Below the pieces are notes generated by a model. The model saw nothing but the letters and a program-made list of their open reading frames with translations, did not search any database and had not been told where the DNA came from. Positions 7,218 through 14,934 of a stretch of 64,000 nt of DNA are shown in pieces. Origin of the DNA: Lishizhenia tianjinensis (GTDB lineage Bacteria > Bacteroidota > Bacteroidia > Flavobacteriales_D > Crocinitomicaceae); the NCBI GenBank assembly GCA_943330745.2, contig CALQIX020000006.1, forward strand, positions 62,001 to 126,000. The letters run 5' to 3'. A program made the position numbers and the translations under genes. Within the stretch, counting starts at the first letter, position 1, and every line of letters begins with the position of its first letter.

Positions 7218-8594
7218 TCACTGCAACACAATCTTCCTCACCGTCACCGTATTATTTTGCGGATCAATCAAATGCACGAAATACAAACCATTGCCTGTCC
7301 AAGTGCTCAAATCCACGTAAAACTGTGCTTGGTTGATAGCACTTTGGAAAACCTGCTGCCCGGCATTGTTTTCGATTTTAATGCTGTATCCCGCCATGGC
7401 TGTAAAGTTTCCATTATCAATCGTTATGTGATCACTTGCCGGGTTAGGATAAATTAAAATCGTATTTTCATTATTTGGTGCCGGCAAACTCAAGGTGGTG
7501 TTGATGATTAGTGTGTCGGTTACGGTGGTTAGAAGTGTGTCATAAACCGTTACGTTTGTAATGCACGTATCAGCAATTTGGATCGTTGCTATGTTGGAGG
7601 TGTCCGTGCAGTTTCCACTGGAAGCAATAACTCTAAACGGTTGGTTGTGATTAGCTAATTGAATATTATTTACAACTAAGGTGTTTGTATTGATGCCACT
7701 GTATGTGGAATTTGCAGGTATATTTTGCCACCCAAAGTTAGATGGATTACTTTGCCATGTAAAAGTTGGGTTCAAGTCAGATGTTGTAGCTGTAAACGTA
7801 GTGTTTCCTCCAATATTTTGGATGTTATAGGTTGGTGATAGGGTTAGATTATTTGAACATGATAAAAATAGGTTTGTTATTTCTTCTTGTGTTAAGGCCC
7901 TGTTCCATATACCAATATCGTCAAGTTTACCTAAAAACTGTGCGCCCGCAAAACTACTCGGGCATCCAAAAAATAGATTATTAATATTACCTGTGTTAAA
8001 ATTTAAATTTAGATTATAAGTTGCAGAATAATTTGTTAATAGTACGCCATTTAAATAGATTTTTATTGATTGTAAATTATTTCCATCAAGATTAGAATAT
8101 GTAGCAATTAAATGATTCCATTGATTCAATACAGGAGAAGGATTGTAAAATAAATATCCATTTCCGATATCTGTTCCGATAGAATTTTGAGCCGCACCTT
8201 GAGGGAATACACACAATGAATAGCCCGAACCAAAAGTGGTACCTCCATAACCTAACATAGACCATTCATTGATGGTGGAATTAGTAATGCTTTGGTTGAA
8301 CCATAATTGTATAGATCTATCATTATTTCCAGAGATTCCTGAATAATTAGTTTGAATATTTTGTATCGCCCCATCAAAACTATAAGCCTTACTCGCCACC
8401 CCAAATCGATCCGTGGTCAACGTAGCTCCATTCACCGTTCCATTATTCCCATTCCCACTTTCATCATTCGCATTTCCATTAAAGGGCCAATAGCCTACCA
8501 AACCATTTGTGGGCACATAATTCGGTACTTGCGCCAATACACTGACCGTTAAACTAAGCCCAACTGCGAAGGCTGTAAATACTAACTTTTTCAT
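7218..8594 (-). CDS. Secreted LamG-like protein with T9SS sorting domain
   Basis: 458 residues from ATG at 8592-8594. This start is chosen because it gives a clean signal peptide (KKLVFTAFAVGLSLTVSVLAQ); an upstream in-frame ATG at 8723 would translate through a structured leader. Next comes a concanavalin/LamG domain starting GLVGYWPFNGNANDESGNGN and ending DDIGIWNRALTQEEI, then an Ig-like stretch with two pairs of Cys, then the C-terminal domain ILIYPNPASDHITI ... GLYFVHL for T9SS export. It is probably a cell-surface or secreted adhesion or carbohydrate-binding protein. It is monocistronic, between a palindrome and the leader structure. Confidence 0.92.
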   Translation of the reverse strand: MKKLVFTAFAVGLSLTVSVLAQVPNYVPTNGLVGYWPFNGNANDESGNGNNGTVNGATLTTDRFGVASKAYSFDGAIQNIQTNYSGISGNNDRSIQLWFNQSITNSTINEWSMLGYGGTTFGSGYSLCVFPQGAAQNSIGTDIGNGYLFYNPSPVLNQWNHLIATYSNLDGNNLQSIKIYLNGVLLTNYSATYNLNLNFNTGNINNLFFGCPSSFAGAQFLGKLDDIGIWNRALTQEEITNLFLSCSNNLTLSPTYNIQNIGGNTTFTATTSDLNPTFTWQSNPSNFGWQNIPANSTYSGINTNTLVVNNIQLANHNQPFRVIASSGNCTDTSNIATIQIADTCITNVTVYDTLLTTVTDTLIINTTLSLPAPNNENTILIYPNPASDHITIDNGNFTAMAGYSIKIENNAGQQVFQSAINQAQFYVDLSTWTGNGLYFVHLIDPQNNTVTVRKIVLQ

Positions 8595-8643
8595 TTTTAA
8601 AAGTTTTAGGTTCACCCGCCCCGCAGTGAGAATACACACCATA

Positions 8644-8808
8644 AAAAAAGCGTGGGACAGTTGCTGATATGCTTGTATCTGAGGGAGTCGAAGCCCTAAC
8701 CTACAAAGCAAAGCAACGCCCACGCCTATGACATGAGCGTTTTACTTTAACTTCCCTGTAGGTTTAGAATTTTCGACTTTTCAGATACAGGACGTTTTAG
8801 CAAACGCT
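8644..8808 (-). ncRNA. Candidate structured leader RNA or inverted REP-like doublet upstream of the LamG gene
   Basis: On the minus strand the 3' part forms a long hairpin with GCGTGGG (8725-8719) pairing CCCACGC (8656-8650), GTTGCT (8717-8712) pairing AGCAAC (8665-8660), inner TACAAGCA/TGCTTTGTA pairing, and then seven T: a strong intrinsic terminator about 50 bases before the LamG start. The loop side of this hairpin (8674-8705) is also complementary to 8757-8789 (TGTATCTGA, AGTCGAA and AACCTACA blocks, 24 pairs), and AGCGTTT/AAACGCT (8808-8802 with 8742-8736) can close around that second segment. The alternatives exclude one another, as in attenuators. The CTGAGGGAGTCGAAG core also resembles intergenic palindromic repeats that I recall from flavobacteria, so a REP doublet is the competing reading. 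Confidence 0.5.
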
Positions 8809-8844
8809 ATTTTTTTACAATAAATTTTCCCCGTTGGGATGGAA

Positions 8845-8852
8845 CAAATATA
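8845..8852 (-). promoter_or_regulatory. -7 element for the LamG leader
   Basis: TATATTTG on the minus strand is a perfect TAnnTTTG box and would start RNA near 8838, ahead of the structured segment. No TTG box lies 17-23 bases upstream, so the -35 side is weak. Confidence 0.45.
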
Positions 8853-9041
8853 CACCTAATTCACGAAAGTAAAATAATAGGGGATGTAATTTAGTCAGAA
8901 GCTATTTTTTAATTTACCCAATCTTTCTTTATCAAGTTTGCACTGCAGAATTTTTGCAATTCAAATCAGATATAATGTAAGCCAAAAGAATGCTCACTGT
9001 TTAAACTTTGCATCAATTATTATTCACTAAAAAATGAAAAG

Positions 9042-12000
9042 ATGAAAAGAAAAATTACGCTCTTAGCCACGGGTGTCTGTTTGTGGCTATCCAGTGGGCA
9101 TGCACAAACACCTTGTGCTAATGACTTGAACGGATTTGTTGCGTCAAAAAATGTGGGGGCAACAGGCTACGTCCAACTTAAAAATGGGTTTGAGGAAAAA
9201 GCCTCCCAAACCTACAATTACCAAGGGCCAGGGAAAATTGTGAGTGTACGGGTTTCTGGAAACAATCCGAGTACCGGTTTTTTATCTGGTGTTCCTTTAC
9301 GAATTGGGGTTTATAACGTGGATTTAAGTGGTAAGCCTACCACGCCTATTGCCACCGTAAATCATATTTGGTGGTCTTATCCCGATAATGCTGCCGGGTA
9401 TATCAATGTTACGTTTCCTGGTGGAGTAACGGTGAATAACCGCTTTGCCCTTACGGTTGAGATTATTAATGCGTTTCCTTTTGGAAGCACTTTTGACCTC
9501 AAATATACCGGTAATGGGGAAGGTTTAGGTCAAGATTTGGCTTCGTTAGCCGGTACATCAACCGGGTATAATTGGACGAGCGCTATGACTAGTTTTGGAA
9601 AGAATGGTGATTTTTACCTTGTTCCAACCATGGCGAATGTAAATAATCCTTTATTCACGACTACGTCTAATTGTTACCAAACAAATGGCTTAGTAACCTT
9701 TGAAAATGCATCGCAATTTACGAAAGACAGTATGTTTAATTTAATTGGAGCCACGCAATATATGGGTTCAAATTACTTTTATACATGGGATTTTGGAGAT
9801 GGATCACCGGTGTCTCATGTTGCTAATCCAACGCATACATATACAACTGGAGGAGCTTACACAGTTTCGCTGACTACAACAATTCAAGGGTGGAATGCAG
9901 TTTGTACGCGTACTTTTTCAAATACTCTTTCTGTTGGTTTAGCAGTAAGTGCTACGAGTATTGTAAATCCTACTTGTTTTAATGCGGCAACAGGAAGCAT
10001 GACAGCAGTTGGTACTTTAGGTTCGGCTCCTTATTCGTATAACCTGAACGGGGGTGCTTGGCAGTCTAGTGCAAATTTCACTGCATTAACAGCTGGTGTT
10101 TATACTTTGAATGTTAAAGATTCTCGAGGTTGTACAAATGGAACGACATTTACGATTACACAACCTTCTGGCATTTTATTTAATCCGATCCCAACCACCA
10201 ATGCAACGTGTGGTCAAGCAAATGGTGCTTTCACGGTTGTTGCAACTGGCGGGGTTTCTCCCTTGCAATATCGATTAAATTCAGGGTCGTTTGTATCAAG
10301 TGGTGAATTTTTAAATTTAATCGCTGGAACTTACCAATTAACGGTTAAAGATGCCAACGGATGTACCGTAAATACTACAGTATTTATCAATTCTCAAGCA
10401 GGTCCAGCTCTTGGATTTCCGAACAGCACGAATGTGAGTTGTTTTAATGGAAATGATGGAACGATTACGTTAACATCAACTGGAGGAACAGGAGCAGTTC
10501 AATACAGCATCAATAATGGAATAAATTTTCAATCTACAGGAGTTTTTACCGGACTTACAGCTGGAACCTACTTTTGTTCTGTGAAGGATAATGCAGGTTG
10601 CTCAAGTTATGCAAACGTAATTATAACACAAGGCCTGGAGTTAACAATAAGTGCTGTTGCAAACCAACCAAGTTGCAATGGGGGAAATGACGGAACAATC
10701 ACTGTTTCTTCAACAGGTGGTATTGGAACACATAGTTATAGTGTGAATGGGATCAATTATCAATCTTCGAATGTCTTTAATGATTTAGGAGCAGCAACTT
10801 ATACTGTTTATATTAAAGATATTACAAGTTGTATTAAAACAACAACAGTTGTGTTGGGGCAACCTTCTCCATTATTGATTGTGCAAACTAAAATTGGTGC
10901 ATCATGTTTCGGTACGGGCACAGGATCAATTGAAGTACAAGGATCCGGTGGAACATCTCCTTACACGTACAGCATTGACGGTGAGTATTTTGAAGTTGCA
11001 GGACTTTTTGAAAATTTACCAGCTGGTATCTACGGAATCACAACAATTGATGCCAATGAATGCATGCGTATTGATTCTATCACAATCCTTCAGCCTTCAG
11101 CGATCACTTCAACAATTAATACTACAAACGCAACGTGTACTTTATCCAACGGATCAATTATGGTTATTGCAGCTGGCGGAAGTGGTTCGAATTACCAATA
11201 TAGTTCAGATGGTGTTAATTTTACATCCAATGGATTGTTTGCTAGTTTGGATGCAGGAACCTATTTTGTTGTCATAAAGGATGGAGCAAATTGTACAACA
11301 ACTGTTTCTGGTGTTATTGCCTCCTCAGGTGGACCAACAATTGCAGCATCTTCTTCCCAAAACGTTTCTTGCCATGGTGGAAATGATGGTATGATTTCAG
11401 TGACAAGTGTTACGGGTGGAACAGGGATTCTACAGTATAGTAGAAATGGAATTAACTTTCAAACTTCACCTGTTTTCCCTGGTTTAATGGCTGGTAATTA
11501 CATAATTCAAGTAAAAGATGCCAATGGATGTATTGATACAATCGCAAAAACAATCATTCAACCAAATGCTTTTATGGTGGTTAACTCAGTAACAAATGTG
11601 TTGTGTCATGGAGCGCAAACAGGGATGGTAAACGTTTCTGCAGCTGGTGGTGCAGGATTCTTTGTGTATAGTATCAATAATGGTTTTACATACCAATCTG
11701 GATCTACATTTAATAATTTAGCCGCTGGTTCATATTCTGTTATCGTTAAAGATGCCGCAAATTGCAGCACTACTAAAAATTTCGTAATCACTGAGCCTTC
11801 AGCAATTCATTTGAATACTGCAGTGCTGAATGTAACGTGTTATGGAGAAAGCGATGGAGCAATTTCTTTAATAGCATCTGGTGGTGTTTCACCGTATATG
11901 TACAGCATTGAACAAGAAATGTTTAATACAAATAATGTTTTTGATAGCTTACCCGGTGATATGTTCTACGAGATACATGTGGTTGATGCCAATGAATGTG

Positions 12001-12743
12001 TGTTAACCGTTTATCGATTCGTAAATGAGCCATCTTTGTTGAATTTGGAAGCAGATCTATCCAATGTTACTTGCGCAGGCGGTGATAATGGTTCAATCTT
12101 AGTAACTGTAACGGGTGGTTTTGCTCCTTATTTGTTTGACTGGTCAAATAATTCGGAAAGTCCAGTGAATTCCAATTTAGTATCCGGAACGTATGTATTA
12201 ACTGTAACGGATCACAACGGATGTAACGGATCACAAACCTTTACGGTTGACGAACCAAATTTCCCACTGATTGTGAATGCAAACATTTCAGATGCTTCGG
12301 CAATTTCCGCTGCGGATGGAGCAATCGATATCACAACAACGGGTGGAACAGCACCTTATGTTTACCAATGGTCTAACGGAACAACAATCGCAGATTTAAC
12401 TGATTTAAGTCCAGGTGCTTATTTAATTACAGTTACTGATGTGAACGGTTGTTCAATGGCTTCCACTTTTGTGGTAGAGGTAACTTCAAAAGTAAACGTG
12501 ATTGAAGATCAAGAATTGATGATTTATCCAAATCCATCTGCTGATTTTGTGCAAATTGAATCTGGTGATTCTCAAATTAATGAGTTGAAACTATATGATT
12601 TGATGGGCAAACTTGTGTTTGAACAAGTTGTAAACGCTAATCAGTATTCATTAAATGTAAATCAATTTTCAACAGGATTATACCAATTGAAATTGAATCT
12701 TACAAACGGTGAAATTTCGAAAAGAATAGAGGTGAGAAAATAG
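9042..12743 (+). CDS. Giant SprB-repeat surface protein with PKD and T9SS sorting domains
   Basis: 1233 residues. A signal peptide (ITLLATGVCLWLSSGHAQ) is followed by an ~190-residue N-terminal domain, a PKD domain around residues 245-290 (TWDFGDGSP ... HTYTTGGAYTVSL), and eleven consecutive SprB-type repeats of ~75-80 residues from about 305 to 1147. Each repeat has the pattern C-x-G-x-x-(D/N)G, then Y-S-(I/L)-(N/D)G, F-x-x-L-x-A-G-x-Y, and KDANGC. The last ~85 residues form the sorting domain (MIYPNPSADFVQI ... GLYQLKL). SprB repeats are typical of T9SS-exported adhesins, including the gliding adhesin SprB; this one is much smaller than SprB and has no motility genes beside it, so adhesion is the safer inference. 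A good terminator follows. Confidence 0.95.
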   Translation: MKRKITLLATGVCLWLSSGHAQTPCANDLNGFVASKNVGATGYVQLKNGFEEKASQTYNYQGPGKIVSVRVSGNNPSTGFLSGVPLRIGVYNVDLSGKPTTPIATVNHIWWSYPDNAAGYINVTFPGGVTVNNRFALTVEIINAFPFGSTFDLKYTGNGEGLGQDLASLAGTSTGYNWTSAMTSFGKNGDFYLVPTMANVNNPLFTTTSNCYQTNGLVTFENASQFTKDSMFNLIGATQYMGSNYFYTWDFGDGSPVSHVANPTHTYTTGGAYTVSLTTTIQGWNAVCTRTFSNTLSVGLAVSATSIVNPTCFNAATGSMTAVGTLGSAPYSYNLNGGAWQSSANFTALTAGVYTLNVKDSRGCTNGTTFTITQPSGILFNPIPTTNATCGQANGAFTVVATGGVSPLQYRLNSGSFVSSGEFLNLIAGTYQLTVKDANGCTVNTTVFINSQAGPALGFPNSTNVSCFNGNDGTITLTSTGGTGAVQYSINNGINFQSTGVFTGLTAGTYFCSVKDNAGCSSYANVIITQGLELTISAVANQPSCNGGNDGTITVSSTGGIGTHSYSVNGINYQSSNVFNDLGAATYTVYIKDITSCIKTTTVVLGQPSPLLIVQTKIGASCFGTGTGSIEVQGSGGTSPYTYSIDGEYFEVAGLFENLPAGIYGITTIDANECMRIDSITILQPSAITSTINTTNATCTLSNGSIMVIAAGGSGSNYQYSSDGVNFTSNGLFASLDAGTYFVVIKDGANCTTTVSGVIASSGGPTIAASSSQNVSCHGGNDGMISVTSVTGGTGILQYSRNGINFQTSPVFPGLMAGNYIIQVKDANGCIDTIAKTIIQPNAFMVVNSVTNVLCHGAQTGMVNVSAAGGAGFFVYSINNGFTYQSGSTFNNLAAGSYSVIVKDAANCSTTKNFVITEPSAIHLNTAVLNVTCYGESDGAISLIASGGVSPYMYSIEQEMFNTNNVFDSLPGDMFYEIHVVDANECVLTVYRFVNEPSLLNLEADLSNVTCAGGDNGSILVTVTGGFAPYLFDWSNNSESPVNSNLVSGTYVLTVTDHNGCNGSQTFTVDEPNFPLIVNANISDASAISAADGAIDITTTGGTAPYVYQWSNGTTIADLTDLSPGAYLITVTDVNGCSMASTFVVEVTSKVNVIEDQELMIYPNPSADFVQIESGDSQINELKLYDLMGKLVFEQVVNANQYSLNVNQFSTGLYQLKLNLTNGEISKRIEVRK

Positions 12744-12765
12744 ATTCTATTTTCCATTTTTGAAG

Positions 12766-12794
12766 ACCGCTCAGAGAAATCTGAGCGGTTTTTT
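12766..12794 (+). terminator. Rho-independent terminator after the SprB-repeat gene
   Basis: Arms ACCGCTCAG (12766-12774) and CTGAGCGGT (12781-12789) with a 6-base loop, followed by six T. It starts 23 bases after the stop codon. Confidence 0.92.
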
Positions 12795-12919
12795 CATTTG
12801 TTTTTTTGCTAAGAAACCTTTTTAATTACAACTATTAAGTGAACTATTGTAAGCGAAAACCCTTGTAAATAAAGGAAATTTGTAGAGTAATAAATTATTT
12901 ATCTTTTAAAAATTAAAGT

Positions 12920-13576
12920 ATGAAATCAAACGAAGAATTGCAATTGGATGTGCAAGATGCTATCAAATGGCAACCGTTGCTTAAGGCAGCAGAAATTGGC
13001 GTAACCGCGAAAGATGGTGTAGTAACTTTATCTGGAACAGTAAACAGTTTCTCCAAAAAAATGGAGGCTGAGAATGCGGCTAAAAGCGTTATTGGTGTTA
13101 AAGCTGTAGTAGAAGAAATCGATGTTGATTTCCAAAATTCCTTGCGTAAAAAAGACGAGGAAATTGCGGAAGAGGCTTTGTCTGCTATGAAATGGAATTG
13201 GTCTGTGCCGGACAATCGTATTAAATTGAAGGTAGAGGACAGTTGGGTTACATTAGAGGGTTCTGTTGAGTGGAATTACCAACGTGAAGCAGCCCAAAAA
13301 TGTATTTCTGATTTAATCGGTGTGAAGGGAGTGACGAATAAGGTGAAATTAGAATCAAAAATTCCGGATGTTGTCGAGCGAACAGATATCGAAAATGCGC
13401 TTTCTCGCAGTTGGTTGGTGGATGATCGCAAAATTAAAGTTCATGTTGCTAATAATAAAGTTTCATTGAAAGGTTCTGTTGAATCGTTGTTTCAAAAGGA
13501 TGAAGCAGAAAGATTGGCTTGGAATGCCCCAGGTGTTTTGGATGTTGTGAATGATTTAGCTGTTTTTCAAGACTAA
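12920..13576 (+). CDS. Triple BON-domain protein (OsmY-like stress protein)
   Basis: 218 residues with three BON repeats, about 5-70, 78-145 and 150-217. Each has the pattern ...V(T/S)L-x-G-(T/S)V, clear at VVTLSGTVNS, VTLEGSVEWN and VSLKGSVES, ending with a D(V/L)(V/T)N(D/K) strand. There is no signal peptide, so unlike OsmY it would stay in the cytoplasm or leave by another route. BON domains bind phospholipid or membranes and are induced by osmotic stress. It stands alone on the plus strand beside a minus-strand envelope-stress island. A terminator follows. Confidence 0.93.
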   Translation: MKSNEELQLDVQDAIKWQPLLKAAEIGVTAKDGVVTLSGTVNSFSKKMEAENAAKSVIGVKAVVEEIDVDFQNSLRKKDEEIAEEALSAMKWNWSVPDNRIKLKVEDSWVTLEGSVEWNYQREAAQKCISDLIGVKGVTNKVKLESKIPDVVERTDIENALSRSWLVDDRKIKVHVANNKVSLKGSVESLFQKDEAERLAWNAPGVLDVVNDLAVFQD

Positions 13577-13617
13577 TACTTGAGTAATAAGCGAATTGTT
13601 TTATCAACTTTCGTAGA

Positions 13618-13657
13618 AACCCAAAGTGTTTGTTAATTCAACTCTTTGGGTTTTTTT
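13618..13657 (+). terminator. Terminator after the BON gene
   Basis: AACCCAAAG (13618-13626) pairs with CTTTGGGTT (13644-13652), followed by a T-run. The rest of this intergenic space (13658-13780) has only a short dyad, AGACAAC/GTTGTCT at 13699-13741, and no gene that I can support. Confidence 0.88.
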
Positions 13658-13780
13658 ATTGTTCATTTGTTTTGTGTATTTTAGTTGGGGTTCTGACGAG
13701 ACAACACCATTTATTTTAACATCTCGCGAGCACCGTTGTCTTAATTGATTTGTACATTAGAACAAAATGAGTAAATAAAA

Positions 13781-13812
13781 AAAATCCAGCGCAAATACTT
13801 GCCCTGGATTTT
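13781..13812 (-). terminator. Terminator after the AraC gene
   Basis: AAAATCCAG (13781-13789) pairs with CTGGATTTT (13804-13812). On the minus strand it is followed by a long T-run (A-run at 13777-13784). It ends the minus-strand gene that stops at 13866. Confidence 0.85.
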
Positions 13813-13865
13813 AACCAAAATCAATAGTTATTAAAGCTAAAAGCAATAAAATCTATACCGGTAAG

Positions 13866-14441
13866 TTAAACCAATTCCCTACCGATGCCGTCAATGGGTA
13901 TTCTAACTTTTCCTTCTTGTTGTTTGAAAAAGGAAGGTGTTAAACCAGTTACTTTTTTGAACTGATTAGATAAATGGGCAATGCTACTGTAATTCAGTTT
14001 ATAGGATATTTCAGATAAATTTAACTCTCCGTATAAAAGTAATTCTTTGATTTTTTCAATTTTGTTGATGATAATAAACTGTTGAATTGTCATTCCGTTA
14101 ACCGAACGAAATACATTGGATAGATAGGTGTAATTGTGATTTAATTTATCCCCTAAATAAACAGAGAAGTTTACTTTGATCGTTTCATCGGAATAATGAA
14201 TCATTTCAATTATGATTAACTTGATTTTTTCGCTTAAAATCGTTTTGTGGTCCGCCATTAATTCGAACCCTGATTCTTTTAATTTGCTCTTTAATTCCAA
14301 TTCTTGAATTAGGGATAGTTCCTTGTTTATATTTACTTCTCCAAGTTGTAAATCAGTGAATTCTATTCCCATGTTTAAAAGCGTTTGCTTAACCTGAGAT
14401 GTACACCTGGAGCTTATCATGTTTTTTATGTGTATTTTCAT
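13866..14441 (-). CDS. AraC-family regulator with HMA-like N-terminal domain
   Basis: 191 residues. The C-terminal ~100 residues are an AraC-type double helix-turn-helix: LSNVFRSVNGMTIQQFII and then LNLSEISYKLNYSSIAHLSNQFKKVTGLTPSFF. The first ~75 residues have the ferredoxin-like layout of short Bacteroidota AraC regulators that start KNMxxxxC; here only one Cys (KNMISSRC) is present where copper-binding domains have CxxC, so metal sensing is doubtful. It lies at the downstream end of the stress island and may control it. There is a 96-base gap to the next gene, so it may have its own promoter. Confidence 0.85.
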   Translation of the reverse strand: MKIHIKNMISSRCTSQVKQTLLNMGIEFTDLQLGEVNINKELSLIQELELKSKLKESGFELMADHKTILSEKIKLIIIEMIHYSDETIKVNFSVYLGDKLNHNYTYLSNVFRSVNGMTIQQFIIINKIEKIKELLLYGELNLSEISYKLNYSSIAHLSNQFKKVTGLTPSFFKQQEGKVRIPIDGIGRELV

Positions 14442-14537
14442 ATTTTTACTTTTAATTGAAGACTAAATTAAGATTAATAATTAGTGGTGTGATTACACAA
14501 TATTTTTTGTAAATTACAAATAATACTTGTAAAATTA

Positions 14538-14894
14538 TCAGTACACTTCAAAATTTATTTCTTTTAAAATTTGTTTGTCTCCCAAAGGTTTTTGTGACCA
14601 GTGTAGCGTATCGATTTTGTGAAAAATTTCTATGTGTAAATCGAACTTGTTTTTTAGCGTTTCTTTGAGTTGATACACAGATAAGTCATCATCTAAAAAA
14701 AGGTGTCCTTCTTTCTCGGAGGCTCTACATTGTTTAATGGTAGATTCCTGATCCTGAATTAATTGGGCTGGATAATAGGCTGATTTTACGCATGCTGCTT
14801 CGTAGAATTGTATGATTAAATGAGGGAAATATTCTTGAAATTCATCTTGAATATCCATCAATTTGCGATTGTTTTTCAGTTCGATCTTGTACAT
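14538..14894 (-). CDS. Small conserved Bacteroidota protein of unknown function
   Basis: 118 residues with no signal peptide or membrane segment. I recall a similar layout from uncharacterised Bacteroidota proteins: an N-terminal I-x-x-(I/V)Q-x-EF-x-x-(Y/H)FP segment (here MDIQDEFQEYFPHLIIQFY) and a C-terminal SVYQLKETLKNKFDLHIEIFHK that suggests an alpha-beta fold. No catalytic motif is visible. It is 40 bases downstream of the GT4 fusion gene, probably in the same transcript, within an envelope-stress island. No function is claimed. Confidence 0.75.
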   Translation of the reverse strand: MYKIELKNNRKLMDIQDEFQEYFPHLIIQFYEAACVKSAYYPAQLIQDQESTIKQCRASEKEGHLFLDDDLSVYQLKETLKNKFDLHIEIFHKIDTLHWSQKPLGDKQILKEINFEVY

Positions 14895-14934
14895 GGTTAT
14901 AGATTTAATTTTTTAGTTAGAGCTCTATTTGGGC

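Noticed and set aside
8682-8700. AGGGCTTCGACTCCCT looks like a tRNA T-arm (TTCGACT)
   Set aside because: No acceptor, D or anticodon arms fit around it; the loop has an extra base. It is better explained as part of the long terminator hairpin or REP-like repeat.
8595-8723. Longer start of the LamG gene at 8723
   Set aside because: The extension covers the structured leader and puts 43 residues before a perfect signal peptide.
10879-11277. 132-codon open frame inside the SprB-repeat gene
   Set aside because: It is an out-of-frame shadow of a repetitive gene; no start context or homology.
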